Below, one piece after another: positions 1 to 6,605 of a DNA stretch of 13,581 nucleotides. The number at the start of each line of letters is the position of its first letter. Positions within the stretch are counted from its first letter, which is position 1. Origin of the DNA: MAG-121220-bin8 sp964433845 (GTDB taxonomy: Bacteria; Bacteroidota; Bacteroidia; Flavobacteriales; Flavobacteriaceae); contig CAYSTA010000038.1 of the NCBI GenBank assembly GCA_964433845.1, positions 1-13,581 on the forward strand, given 5' to 3'. The notes under the pieces are model-generated. The model had not been told where the DNA came from and made no database searches. It was given only the letters and a program-made list of their open reading frames with translations. Both the position numbers and the translations under genes were made by a program.

Positions 1-167
1 AAGATTTTTGGATTAAAAATCCAACTAATGGTAACTGGAAAGTTAAATTCCAGGAAACATTCAGTATTAGTGTAGATCAATTTTATAATAGTTTAAAATC
101 TTACACAGCCGATATAAAGACGGTTCTTCCTGATGAAAACTTAAAACTAGAAAGTATTTACAAGTAA
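1..167 (+). CDS. 3' end of an unidentified protein gene (partial)
   Basis: The frame is open from position 3 to a TAA at 165-167 and gives 54 C-terminal residues; the start lies outside the window. The visible peptide is polar, begins DFWIKNPTNGNWKV and ends LKLESIYK. It has no membrane segment and no motif I recognise. The gene points toward the 49-codon minus-strand ORF and stops 11 bp from that ORF's stop codon. Codon use (A/T-ending) matches the neighbours, which supports real coding. The function is unknown. A short tail like this could belong to a secreted or cytoplasmic protein and I cannot tell which. Confidence 0.6.
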   Translation, partial: DFWIKNPTNGNWKVKFQETFSISVDQFYNSLKSYTADIKTVLPDENLKLESIYK

Positions 168-178
168 ATCCGTTAGAA

Positions 179-328
179 TTATTTTACCAATGCAATTGCA
201 CATACTCCAAATAAGAGTGTAGGGAATAACATATCAGCATCCCATTGGTTTCCAAAATATGATTTTACCAGTATAGCAAAGATAAACCCGATTAAACACC
301 CAATAATAAAAACAAAAGGTTTGTTCAT
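179..328 (-). CDS. Small two-helix membrane protein, 49 aa, function unknown
   Basis: An ATG at 328 opens 49 codons ending in TAA at 179-181. The peptide starts MNKPFVFIIGCLIGF and ends FGVCAIALVK. It has two hydrophobic stretches, about residues 5-22 and 33-48, joined by a short polar loop with N, Q, D and W residues (about 25-32). This hairpin layout is typical of real small membrane proteins rather than of random AT-rich sequence. The ORF sits just downstream of the tRNA-His terminator on the same strand and converges on the partial gene at 1-167. I see no clear -7 box in the 33 bp upstream, so it may depend on read-through past the terminator or on a weak promoter. I do not recognise the family. 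Confidence 0.55.
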   Translation of the reverse strand: MNKPFVFIIGCLIGFIFAILVKSYFGNQWDADMLFPTLLFGVCAIALVK

Positions 329-361
329 AATACTAATATAAGAATTCTGAAATTATTAAAT

Positions 362-389
362 AAAAAAGGGACTCCATTTCTGAAATCCC
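362..389 (-). terminator. Rho-independent terminator after tRNA-His
   Basis: Read on the minus strand, GGGATTTC (389-382) pairs with GGAGTCCC (375-368). This gives an eight-pair stem, including two G-T wobbles, around the six-base loop AGAAAT. Six Ts (367-362) follow at once. It lies six bases past the 3' end of tRNA-His, where the primary tRNA transcript would be expected to end. Confidence 0.85.
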
Positions 390-394
390 CTCTG

Positions 395-469
395 GGTGGA
401 AGACCGGATTCGAACCGGCGACCTCCTGAACCACAATCAGGCGTTCTAACCAACTGAACTACAACCACC
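395..469 (-). tRNA. tRNA-His, anticodon GTG
   Basis: The minus strand folds as a tRNA. The D stem is GTTC/GAAC and the anticodon stem is CCTGA/TCAGG. The seven-base loop TTGTGGT carries anticodon GTG (434-432). A five-base variable region follows, then a T arm GCCGG/CCGGT around TTCGAAT. The histidine identity elements are present: an encoded extra G at -1 (469) opposite discriminator C73 (395). The CCA end is not encoded. The acceptor stem GTGGTTG/CTTCCAC has two adjacent T-T mismatches (5-68 and 6-67), which is odd and is treated as a finding. A -7 box lies upstream and an intrinsic terminator downstream, so it appears to be a single-tRNA unit. Confidence 0.95.
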
Positions 470-483
470 ATTTATTGAGTTGG

Positions 484-491
484 CAAATTTA
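484..491 (-). promoter_or_regulatory. Bacteroidota -7 box for tRNA-His
   Basis: The minus strand reads TAAATTTG, a full match to the Bacteroidota/Flavobacteria -7 consensus TAnnTTTG. It lies about 14 bp before the mature tRNA 5' end, so transcription would start around 477 with a very short leader. I see no good -33 TTG element upstream; it would fall in the bshB1 3' end. Confidence 0.6.
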
Positions 492-516
492 TATTTTTTC
501 TCCTAGAAGTAAAAAT

Positions 517-1242
517 CTATATTAGGTCATTTATAGAATTAACACCAATTGCTTTATTGGTTGTAAACCCTTCTGCATGATCTACTCCTATCAACCTTCC
601 AAAATCTAAGGATCTATTGTAAATAGTATCTAAAAAATTCTTTTTGCTAATTAAAGTCTCAGGTTCTTTACTACTTGGATCATAAAACTGAGAAGAGTAA
701 CATTTAACTGCATTCATTTTAACATCTTCAAAGCCACTAATATCAACTAAGAAATCTGGATTAGTATTTTTCCACTGGATGTAATGATAAACATTATTGG
801 GTCTCCATGAATCTTGTTTTTTCCCTTCCAAATCAGTTTTAACTTTTTTTAATCCACTTAAAAAACATGAGTCTACAACAAGATCTGCCCCTTTGGGATG
901 ATCGATGTGTCTATCATCCTTTGCATTACACAAAACTATATTAGGCTTAAATTTTCTAATGATTTTAATTATTTCAATTTGGTGAGATTCATCATTTTTA
1001 AAAAACCCATCTTTGAATCCTAAATTTTCTCTTATTTTTACCCCAATTGTTTTGGAAGCATTTTTGCTTTCTTTGATTCTTAGTTCAGGTGTCCCTCTTG
1101 TTCCTAACTCTCCCCTAGTTAAATCAACTATTCCAACTTTTTTGCCATTAGCAATTTCCTTAGCAATTGTTCCGCCACATCCTAATTCAACATCATCAGG
1201 GTGTGCACCAAAAGCTAATATATCTAATTTGATTTCCTTCAT
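517..1242 (-). CDS. bshB1: Bacillithiol biosynthesis deacetylase BshB1 (PIG-L/LmbE family)
   Basis: 241 aa. BshB enzymes remove the acetyl group from N-acetylglucosaminyl-malate in the second step of bacillithiol synthesis, in the cytoplasm. The PIG-L zinc motif AHPDDVE is at residues 13-19, with H14 and D17 as expected metal ligands and D16 as the catalytic acid/base position. The second histidine motif HIDHP (112-116) supplies H115. The GELGTRGT segment (44-51) is typical of this subgroup, and the length fits BshB1. It is the last gene of the seven-gene minus-strand operon. Its ATG overlaps the stop of the upstream PLP-enzyme gene as ATGA (1239-1242), which suggests translational coupling. 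A cysteine-pathway enzyme next to it fits, because bacillithiol needs cysteine. PIG-L members act on various N-acetyl sugars, so the exact substrate rests on the family match. Confidence 0.88.
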   Translation of the reverse strand: MKEIKLDILAFGAHPDDVELGCGGTIAKEIANGKKVGIVDLTRGELGTRGTPELRIKESKNASKTIGVKIRENLGFKDGFFKNDESHQIEIIKIIRKFKPNIVLCNAKDDRHIDHPKGADLVVDSCFLSGLKKVKTDLEGKKQDSWRPNNVYHYIQWKNTNPDFLVDISGFEDVKMNAVKCYSSQFYDPSSKEPETLISKKNFLDTIYNRSLDFGRLIGVDHAEGFTTNKAIGVNSINDLI

Positions 1243-2384
1243 ATTTTATTAAAAGCTTGAATTAAGTCATCTTCTAAATCCTGATAATCTTCAATTCCAA
1301 CTGAAAATCTAAGTAAACCTTCTGAAATTCCAAATTTTTCTCTTTGCTCCTTTGTAATCTTTGCATGAGAGGTTAAAGCTGGGCATGTTATAGTTGATTC
1401 AACACCACCTAAACTTCCTGCTGGTTTTATAATTTTTAGAAACCTAGTAAATTCATTTGCTTTTTTTTCATCCCTTAAAGCAAAAGATAACATTCCTCCA
1501 AATCCTCTCATTTGTTTTTTTGAAAGTTCATGCTGAGGATGACTTTGTAATCCAGGATAATTCACTATAGAAACATTTTCATTTTTTTCTAAAAAATTAG
1601 CAATTCTCAAAGCATTTTCACTTTGGGCATTAACTCTAATAGATAGAGTTTTCATGCTTCTTTCTAGAAGCCAAACTGTATGTTCACTTAAATTCCCTCC
1701 ATAATTTATAGATGAAGAAACAATTTTATCAATAATAGCTTTTGAAGAAGCTATTGCACCAGCTAAAATATCACTATGACCTCCAAGATATTTGGTTGCA
1801 CTATGAACCACAATATCAATACCAAAATCTGAAGGATTTTGATTAATTGGGCTTGCAAATGTATTATCAATTATTGATAGTAATTTATGTTTTTTAGCCA
1901 ATGTAGAAATCTTTTTCAAATCAATTATTTGAAGAAGTGGATTGCTTGGAGTTTCAACGTATATAATTTTAGTATTGCTTTTTATTTCTTTTTGGTAATC
2001 ATTAATTTCCAAAGATTCAACCAAAGTATACTCAATATTAAATTTTTTAAACTCATTTACTACCATATTAATAGTGCCACCATATAAAGAAGATTGAAAA
2101 ACTACATGATCACCTGATTTGAGAAAGCTAAACATTGAAGCAAAAATTGCTGCAATTCCAGATCCAAAAACTAATCCTTTTTCACAGTTTTCTAATGATG
2201 CTATTTTGTTCGAAAGAGCTAATTGATTTGGCGTGTTGAAGTACCTTGGATATTTATCATCATCTCCTTCAGAATAATTATAAGCAGTACTTAAATAGAT
2301 TGGCGAAACGGCGCCTTCATATAAGTCATCTATTAACTCACCATCATGAACAGAACGAGTATTTAATCCTTTTTTCTTTTCCAT
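1239..2384 (-). CDS. Cys/Met-metabolism PLP enzyme (cystathionine gamma-synthase/lyase type)
   Basis: 381 aa, the normal length for the Cys/Met metabolism PLP-dependent family. The PLP-binding lysine is K198 in SATKYLGGHSD (195-205). D173 in DNTFASP should contact the pyridine nitrogen. The YPRY segment (45-48) and SLYGGT (99-104) match the family's phosphate-binding and substrate-stacking tyrosines. SLGGVES (324-330) and R359 in LRFSVG bind the substrate carboxylate. The residue after Tyr101-Gly102 is Gly, not the Cys seen in methionine gamma-lyase, so a cystathionine gamma-synthase or gamma-lyase is more likely. Sequence alone does not separate these two. It lies 6 bp after the peroxidase gene and overlaps bshB1 by 4 bp, so it may supply cysteine or homocysteine for thiol metabolism. 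Confidence 0.88.
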   Translation of the reverse strand: MEKKKGLNTRSVHDGELIDDLYEGAVSPIYLSTAYNYSEGDDDKYPRYFNTPNQLALSNKIASLENCEKGLVFGSGIAAIFASMFSFLKSGDHVVFQSSLYGGTINMVVNEFKKFNIEYTLVESLEINDYQKEIKSNTKIIYVETPSNPLLQIIDLKKISTLAKKHKLLSIIDNTFASPINQNPSDFGIDIVVHSATKYLGGHSDILAGAIASSKAIIDKIVSSSINYGGNLSEHTVWLLERSMKTLSIRVNAQSENALRIANFLEKNENVSIVNYPGLQSHPQHELSKKQMRGFGGMLSFALRDEKKANEFTRFLKIIKPAGSLGGVESTITCPALTSHAKITKEQREKFGISEGLLRFSVGIEDYQDLEDDLIQAFNKI

Positions 2385-2390
2385 AAATTA

Positions 2391-2942
2391 TTAACTTTTT
2401 ATCCACTCCAAAACAGATGGATCATCTGGTTTTACTCTAGGAGAAACTATTTTTTCTAAAAAACCTTCTCTATTAATTAAATACTTCTGAAAATTCCATT
2501 TAACAGAAGAATCTTTATAACCATTTTTATTTTTATTGGTTAAAAATTTATACAATGGGTGCATGGAAGACCCTCTAACGGATATTTTTTCCATCATAGG
2601 GAAAGAAACTCCATAATTCTTTTTACAAAACTCTGCTATTTCCTCATTTGTGCCTGGTTCTTGCCATAAAAAATTATTTGAAGGAAAACCTACAATAATA
2701 AAATCATTTGATTTATGCTCGTTATAAAGTTTCTCTAAAATTTCATATTGATAGGTTAAACCACATTTTGAAGCTGTATTAACAACCATTATTTTCTTTC
2801 CTTTAAGGCTAGACATGTCAAATTTATTACCATATAAATCAGTTAATTCAAATTGATAAATAGATTCCTTCATTTCTTTAAAGTTTTGTGTTAATGCTAG
2901 TTGACTAATAAATAGAGTAATTAATAAAATTGTTTTTTTCAT
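2391..2942 (-). CDS. Glutathione-peroxidase-family thiol peroxidase, exported, 2-Cys type
   Basis: 183 aa from the ATG at 2942. A longer open frame reaches 3008, but its extra 22 residues lie mostly inside clpS, and the chosen start gives a clean signal peptide (MKKTILLITLFISQLALTQ). No lipobox cysteine is present, so a soluble periplasmic protein is likely. The peroxidatic residue is C60 in NTASKCG, replacing selenocysteine. The rest of the active site is Q94 in QEPGTNEE, W149 in WNF and the upstream N55. C106 in the EFCKKNYG segment sits 46 residues after C60, the spacing of the resolving cysteine in thioredoxin-dependent members such as yeast Gpx3. This suggests thioredoxin-type rather than glutathione recycling. 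The usual FPCNQF motif reads FPSNNF here. It lies 20 bp after clpS and has its own -7 box. Confidence 0.88.
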   Translation of the reverse strand: MKKTILLITLFISQLALTQNFKEMKESIYQFELTDLYGNKFDMSSLKGKKIMVVNTASKCGLTYQYEILEKLYNEHKSNDFIIVGFPSNNFLWQEPGTNEEIAEFCKKNYGVSFPMMEKISVRGSSMHPLYKFLTNKNKNGYKDSSVKWNFQKYLINREGFLEKIVSPRVKPDDPSVLEWIKS

Positions 2943-2949
2943 AGATCGG

Positions 2950-2957
2950 CAAATATA
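2950..2957 (-). promoter_or_regulatory. -7 box inside the operon, before the peroxidase gene
   Basis: The minus strand reads TATATTTG, an exact TAnnTTTG match, in the 20-bp gap between clpS and the peroxidase gene. Its last base is only 7 bp from the ATG at 2942, so any transcript would have a leader of just a few bases. No strong -33 TTG is visible. It would let the peroxidase, PLP enzyme and bshB1 genes be expressed apart from the upstream operon. Confidence 0.5.
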
Positions 2958-2962
2958 ATAAC

Positions 2963-3238
2963 TTAAACTATTTCTGCACTTAAACCTGCTTGAATAAGTT
3001 TTGCACATCTAGGCTTAAGATCTGAAAGAGAACCTGATTTAACGCTACATTTTCCTTTATAATGAACTATTAAACTACATTGTTCAGCTTGCTGAGGTGT
3101 GTGTTCACAAACTGCTATTAAAGTCTTAATAACATGTTCAAATGTATTAACATCATCATTATATAGAATAATTTCATTTTCATGAACAGAATCAACTAAA
3201 GTTAATTCCTCTTCTGATGTTCTTTCTTTAGTGCTCAT
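2963..3238 (-). CDS. clpS: ClpS, adaptor of the ClpAP-type protease
   Basis: 91 aa. ClpS carries N-degron substrates with bulky hydrophobic N-terminal residues to a ClpA/ClpC-type unfoldase in the cytoplasm. A flexible acidic N-terminal tail (residues 1-20) precedes the core. The binding-pocket motif YNDDVNTF (26-33) contains N27, D28 and D29, matching E. coli N34, D35 and D36. H59 in VHYKGK matches E. coli H66 at the same 32-residue distance. F33 takes the place of the E. coli gatekeeper M40. It lies 22 bp after tpiA and 20 bp before the peroxidase gene on the same strand. Confidence 0.94.
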   Translation of the reverse strand: MSTKERTSEEELTLVDSVHENEIILYNDDVNTFEHVIKTLIAVCEHTPQQAEQCSLIVHYKGKCSVKSGSLSDLKPRCAKLIQAGLSAEIV

Positions 3239-3260
3239 AACAACACTAATTTACAAAAAT

Positions 3261-4019
3261 TTAAAGGGAGCTATTGGCTTGAATAATGAGATGAAAATCC
3301 TTAGCATCCAATGATGCTCCTCCAATTAAACCTCCATCTACATCTTTTTTACTAAATATTTCATTAGCATTTGAAGGTTTTACACTTCCACCATATAATA
3401 TTGAGACATTTTCCGAAGTAGTTTTATCATATGATTCTAAAATACATTTCCTAATATACTCATGCATTTCTTGAGCCTGTTCTGGAGTTGCAGTTTCCCC
3501 AGTTCCAATAGCCCAAACAGGTTCATATGCTAAAACTATTTTACTCCATAAGTGTTTATCAAGATTTAAAACTGTATTCTGAAGTTGATTTTTAACTACC
3601 TGAAAATGATTATTAGATTTTCTATCTAATAATTCTTCTCCAAAACAAAAAATAATATCCAAATTATTAGATAAAGCTAACTTAACTTTTTCCAATAACA
3701 CTGAATCATTTTCATTAAAATAGGCTCTTCTTTCTGAATGGCCTATTATAGTTTTATTAACTCCAATACTCTTTAACATTTCAACAGAAATTTCTCCAGT
3801 AAAAGCTCCTTCTTTATTTTGATGAACATTTTGAGAAATCACTTCAATATTAGAATTTTCAAGAAGTTCTGAGGCTGTTTTTAAAAATGGAAAAGCTGGG
3901 GAAATCATTACACTTACATCTTTAAATGTATCCATTCTTTTTAATTCATTAACTAATGATATTGTTTGATTAAGATCATTGTTCATTTTCCAATTTCCAG
4001 CTACTATTTTCTTTCTCAT
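3261..4019 (-). CDS. tpiA: Triosephosphate isomerase
   Basis: 252 aa, the standard TIM length. It interconverts dihydroxyacetone phosphate and glyceraldehyde 3-phosphate in glycolysis and gluconeogenesis. The catalytic residues are all visible: N9 and K11 in AGNWKMN, H94 in IIGHSERR, and the base E166 in AYEPVWAIGTG. The phosphate-binding loop near the C terminus reads YGGSVKPSN, followed by GGLIGGASL. The gene is 14 bp after the permease gene and 22 bp before clpS, so it appears to be co-transcribed. In many Flavobacteriia I recall prmA (L11 methyltransferase) between tpiA and clpS; it is not here. Confidence 0.97.
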   Translation of the reverse strand: MRKKIVAGNWKMNNDLNQTISLVNELKRMDTFKDVSVMISPAFPFLKTASELLENSNIEVISQNVHQNKEGAFTGEISVEMLKSIGVNKTIIGHSERRAYFNENDSVLLEKVKLALSNNLDIIFCFGEELLDRKSNNHFQVVKNQLQNTVLNLDKHLWSKIVLAYEPVWAIGTGETATPEQAQEMHEYIRKCILESYDKTTSENVSILYGGSVKPSNANEIFSKKDVDGGLIGGASLDAKDFHLIIQANSSL

Positions 4020-4033
4020 TTCATTTAAAATTT

Positions 4034-5107
4034 TTATTCCAATTTAACCTTGGGATCTAGCCAAGTATAAATTATGTCTACAAAGATATTAATCAAAATG
4101 AATATGAAAGCTATTGTTAATACACAACCTATTAATACTGGAACATCTAAAGAGTTGAGTGAATCTACTATTTCTTTACCTAAACCATTCCATCCAAAAA
4201 TATATTCAACAAAAACTGCCCCAGCTAGCATACTAGCAAACCAACCTGATAATGCAGTGATTACAGGGTTAAGAGAGTTTTTAATAGCATGATCTTTTAT
4301 TATATTAAATTTTGAAAGTCCTTTAGCATAAGCAGTTCTAATGTAATTTTCCGACAAAACTTTTAATAATGAGTTTCTCATCATTTGAGAAATTACTGCT
4401 ACTGGCCTAATTCCTAAAACAATGGATGGCAAAATTAAGTTCTTTAAATTAATTGTTACATTTTCTCCATAATCATCTAATTCATATAAACTTCCTGTCA
4501 TATTTAATCCTGTAAGATCATTTAAAACATAACCAAATAACCAAGCAAATAAAATTGCACTAAAAAAAGAAGGAACACTCATTCCTAATGTACTTAAAAA
4601 CTGTATAAAATAGTCGATCCAAGAATTTTTATTCAATGCTGAAAAAATTCCCAAAAAAATTCCCAAAACAATAGCAATTATTATAGATGAAATAGCCAAA
4701 ACTGCTGTGTTAGGCAAAGTATTTTTAATGATTTCAATAACACTAACTCCATTTTTTTGATACGATTCTCGTAAATAAGGAGTTTTAAAAACTATATTGA
4801 AATTATTGAAATTTAAAAAAGTGATATAATTATATTTATTTTCACTTAAATAAGATAGATTTTCTAAATTATTGTAATGAATAGAAACTGGAGACAAATC
4901 ATTTATATAATATAAATATTGAATAAAAACTGGTTTATCAAAACCATACTTTTTTTTGATTATAGTAAGTTGTTCAGAATTTTCATTTTGATCTAACATC
5001 ATTTGGGCAGGATCACCTGGCAACACATTAAAAAGAAAAAATATAATAGTTACGACTCCAAATAGAGTTAAAAGCATATTAGATAATTTCCTTAATATCC
5101 AATACAT
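4034..5107 (-). CDS. DppB/OppB-type ABC transporter permease, orphan
   Basis: 357 aa inner-membrane protein of the BPD_transp_1 family. TM1 lies at about 11-28 and ends in NVLPGDP, a DppB/OppB hallmark. A large extracytoplasmic loop runs to about 120. Further membrane segments lie near 132-157, 166-195, 224-243, 282-303 and 323-346. The EAA-type loop that docks on the ATPase is at about 255-275 (YIRTAYAKGLSKFNI), and FGWNGLGKEI (304-313) is typical of the family. No solute-binding protein, second permease (DppC) or ATPase is encoded nearby, so any partners are elsewhere. The substrate could be a peptide but is unproven. It lies 7 bp after the DUF1599 gene and 14 bp before tpiA. Confidence 0.88.
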   Translation of the reverse strand: MYWILRKLSNMLLTLFGVVTIIFFLFNVLPGDPAQMMLDQNENSEQLTIIKKKYGFDKPVFIQYLYYINDLSPVSIHYNNLENLSYLSENKYNYITFLNFNNFNIVFKTPYLRESYQKNGVSVIEIIKNTLPNTAVLAISSIIIAIVLGIFLGIFSALNKNSWIDYFIQFLSTLGMSVPSFFSAILFAWLFGYVLNDLTGLNMTGSLYELDDYGENVTINLKNLILPSIVLGIRPVAVISQMMRNSLLKVLSENYIRTAYAKGLSKFNIIKDHAIKNSLNPVITALSGWFASMLAGAVFVEYIFGWNGLGKEIVDSLNSLDVPVLIGCVLTIAFIFILINIFVDIIYTWLDPKVKLE

Positions 5108-5114
5108 AATGAAA

Positions 5115-5657
5115 TTATTTTTCTTCTAAATGAATTAGAGCAAATACTGAATAATTTATCATGTCTTGGTAATTTGCATCAATACCTTCACTTACAAGAG
5201 TTTTTCCTTTATTATCTTCTATTTGCTTTATTCTTAAAATTTTTTGGATTATTAAATCAGTTAATGAACTAACACGCATATCTCTCCAAGCTTCACCATA
5301 ATCATGATTTTTATTTTCCATCAGAGATTTTGTTTTAGCTAACTGAATATCATAAAGATCTATAGCTGCTTCCAAATCTAAATCAGGAGTTTCAACAATT
5401 CCTTTTTCAATTTGAATTAAAGACATAATAGAATAATTAATTATTCCTATAAATTCTGAAGCTTGCCCTTCATCAACCTTTCTAGTTTTCTTAGTTTGTA
5501 AACTTCTAATTCTCTGGGCTTTAATAAAAATTTGATCAGTTAATGATGAAAGTCTTAGGATTCTCCATGCACTTCCATAGTCTTTCATTTTTTTTAAAAA
5601 AAGGTTTCGACAAATGTTTGTAACTGCGTCGTATTGATTTGAAGTCTTGATAGCCAA
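5115..5657 (-). CDS. DUF1599 protein with two tandem copies of the domain
   Basis: 180 aa, predicted cytoplasmic and mostly alpha-helical. The start is TTG at 5657 (TTG GCT ATC AAG). No in-frame ATG lies upstream before position 5723, and the next Met (residue 24) would cut into the conserved KKMKDYG segment. The protein is an internal duplication. Residues about 26-84 and 119-178 both carry DYGxAWR, RxSSLTD, an RI-rich helix, VxEG, and INYSxxxLIxxE, at a constant offset of about 93 residues near the start. I recognise this as DUF1599, which I recall being grouped with nucleotide-modification-associated domains, but no activity is established from sequence. It heads the seven-gene operon and is divergent from folP. 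Confidence 0.82.
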   Translation of the reverse strand: MAIKTSNQYDAVTNICRNLFLKKMKDYGSAWRILRLSSLTDQIFIKAQRIRSLQTKKTRKVDEGQASEFIGIINYSIMSLIQIEKGIVETPDLDLEAAIDLYDIQLAKTKSLMENKNHDYGEAWRDMRVSSLTDLIIQKILRIKQIEDNKGKTLVSEGIDANYQDMINYSVFALIHLEEK

Positions 5658-5678
5658 TAGTTTTTTCTGTAAATTTCG

Positions 5679-5710
5679 TTGAAAATATTTAAATAGGTAG
5701 TTTAGTTTTG
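5679..5710 (+). promoter_or_regulatory. Promoter of folP-cdaA
   Basis: TTG at 5679-5681 (-33) and TAGTTTTG at 5703-5710 (-7, full TAnnTTTG match) are separated by 21 bp, within the range for Bacteroidota sigma-ABfr promoters. The start site would fall near 5717, giving a leader of about 20 nt before the folP ATG. It lies in the 80-bp gap shared with the divergent DUF1599 operon, for which I see no equally good box. Confidence 0.65.
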
Positions 5711-5737
5711 TGAAAGTTATTAAAAAATTAAATTAAA

Positions 5738-6568
5738 ATGACGATAAATATAAATGGAACCTTATTAGATTTATCAACTCCTAAAATAATGGGGATTTTA
5801 AATATTACACCAGATTCATTTTATGATGGTGGAGTATTTAATTCTGATAAAAAAATTTTAAATCAAGTTGAAAAAATGATAAATGAAGGTGTAGACATGA
5901 TCGATATAGGAGGATATAGCTCTAGACCTGGGGCAAAAAAAGTAAATATAGATGATGAGATAGCAAGGGCTATTCCCTCAATAGAATTGATTAAAAATAA
6001 ATTTAGTGATATCATAATTTCTATAGATACTTTTAGAAGTGAAGTAGCGAAAAAAGCAATAAATGCTGGAGCATCAATAATAAATGATATTTCTGCAGGT
6101 GATTTAGATCCAGAGATGTTTAATTGTGTCGCAGAATTAAAAGTTCCCTATATAATGATGCATATGAAAGGAACTCCTAATAACATGCAAAAAAATCCAA
6201 CATATGAAAATGTTGTATTCGAAATAGTAAAAAATCTTTCAAAAAAATTATTCTTAGCAAAACAAGCTGGCATAATAGATATCATAATTGATCCTGGATT
6301 TGGGTTTGGAAAGACTGTAAATGATAACTATTGTATATTAAAAGATTTATCATTTTTTAAACAATTAGGTTGTCCAATTTTAGTAGGAATTTCAAGAAAA
6401 TCAATGGTATATAAATTACTTGATATAAATCCTAAAAATGCATTAAACGGAACAACCATTTTAAATACTATATCAATAATTAACGGAGCTCAGATACTTC
6501 GTGTGCATGATGTAAAAGAAGCGAAAGAAGTAATTACATTAACAAATTTTATAAATAAAAACTCTTAA
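5738..6568 (+). CDS. folP: Dihydropteroate synthase
   Basis: 276 aa, the usual length. It joins 4-aminobenzoate to 6-hydroxymethyl-dihydropterin diphosphate in folate synthesis and is the sulfonamide target. Motifs run in order along the TIM barrel: GILNITPDSFYDGG (19-32, N22 binds metal/diphosphate), DIGGYSSRPGA (56-66, R63), SIDTFR (95-100, D96), NDIS (116-119), MHMKG (141-145), DPGFGFGK (185-192, D185), GISRKS (217-222, K221), and RVHDV (255-259, R255 and H257). The start ATG follows a promoter with both elements visible. cdaA follows after 37 bp on the same strand and probably shares the transcript. Confidence 0.96.
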   Translation: MTININGTLLDLSTPKIMGILNITPDSFYDGGVFNSDKKILNQVEKMINEGVDMIDIGGYSSRPGAKKVNIDDEIARAIPSIELIKNKFSDIIISIDTFRSEVAKKAINAGASIINDISAGDLDPEMFNCVAELKVPYIMMHMKGTPNNMQKNPTYENVVFEIVKNLSKKLFLAKQAGIIDIIIDPGFGFGKTVNDNYCILKDLSFFKQLGCPILVGISRKSMVYKLLDINPKNALNGTTILNTISIINGAQILRVHDVKEAKEVITLTNFINKNS

Positions 6569-6605
6569 TTCATTTTTAATTACTTTTATATAAATTCTAT
6601 AACAA

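Noticed and set aside
1013..1252. 79-codon + strand frame with hydrophobic residues
   Set aside because: It lies fully antisense to bshB1 motifs (AHPDDVE region) and has no promoter; it is a shadow.
1239..2384. Assignment of the PLP enzyme as methionine gamma-lyase
   Set aside because: The characteristic Cys after the Tyr-Gly pair is Gly here (YGGT), so gamma-synthase or cystathionine lyase fits better.
2943..3008. N-terminal extension of the peroxidase gene to an upstream ATG at 3008
   Set aside because: The extra 22 residues lie mostly within clpS in another frame and would bury a clear signal peptide; the ATG at 2942 is the better start.
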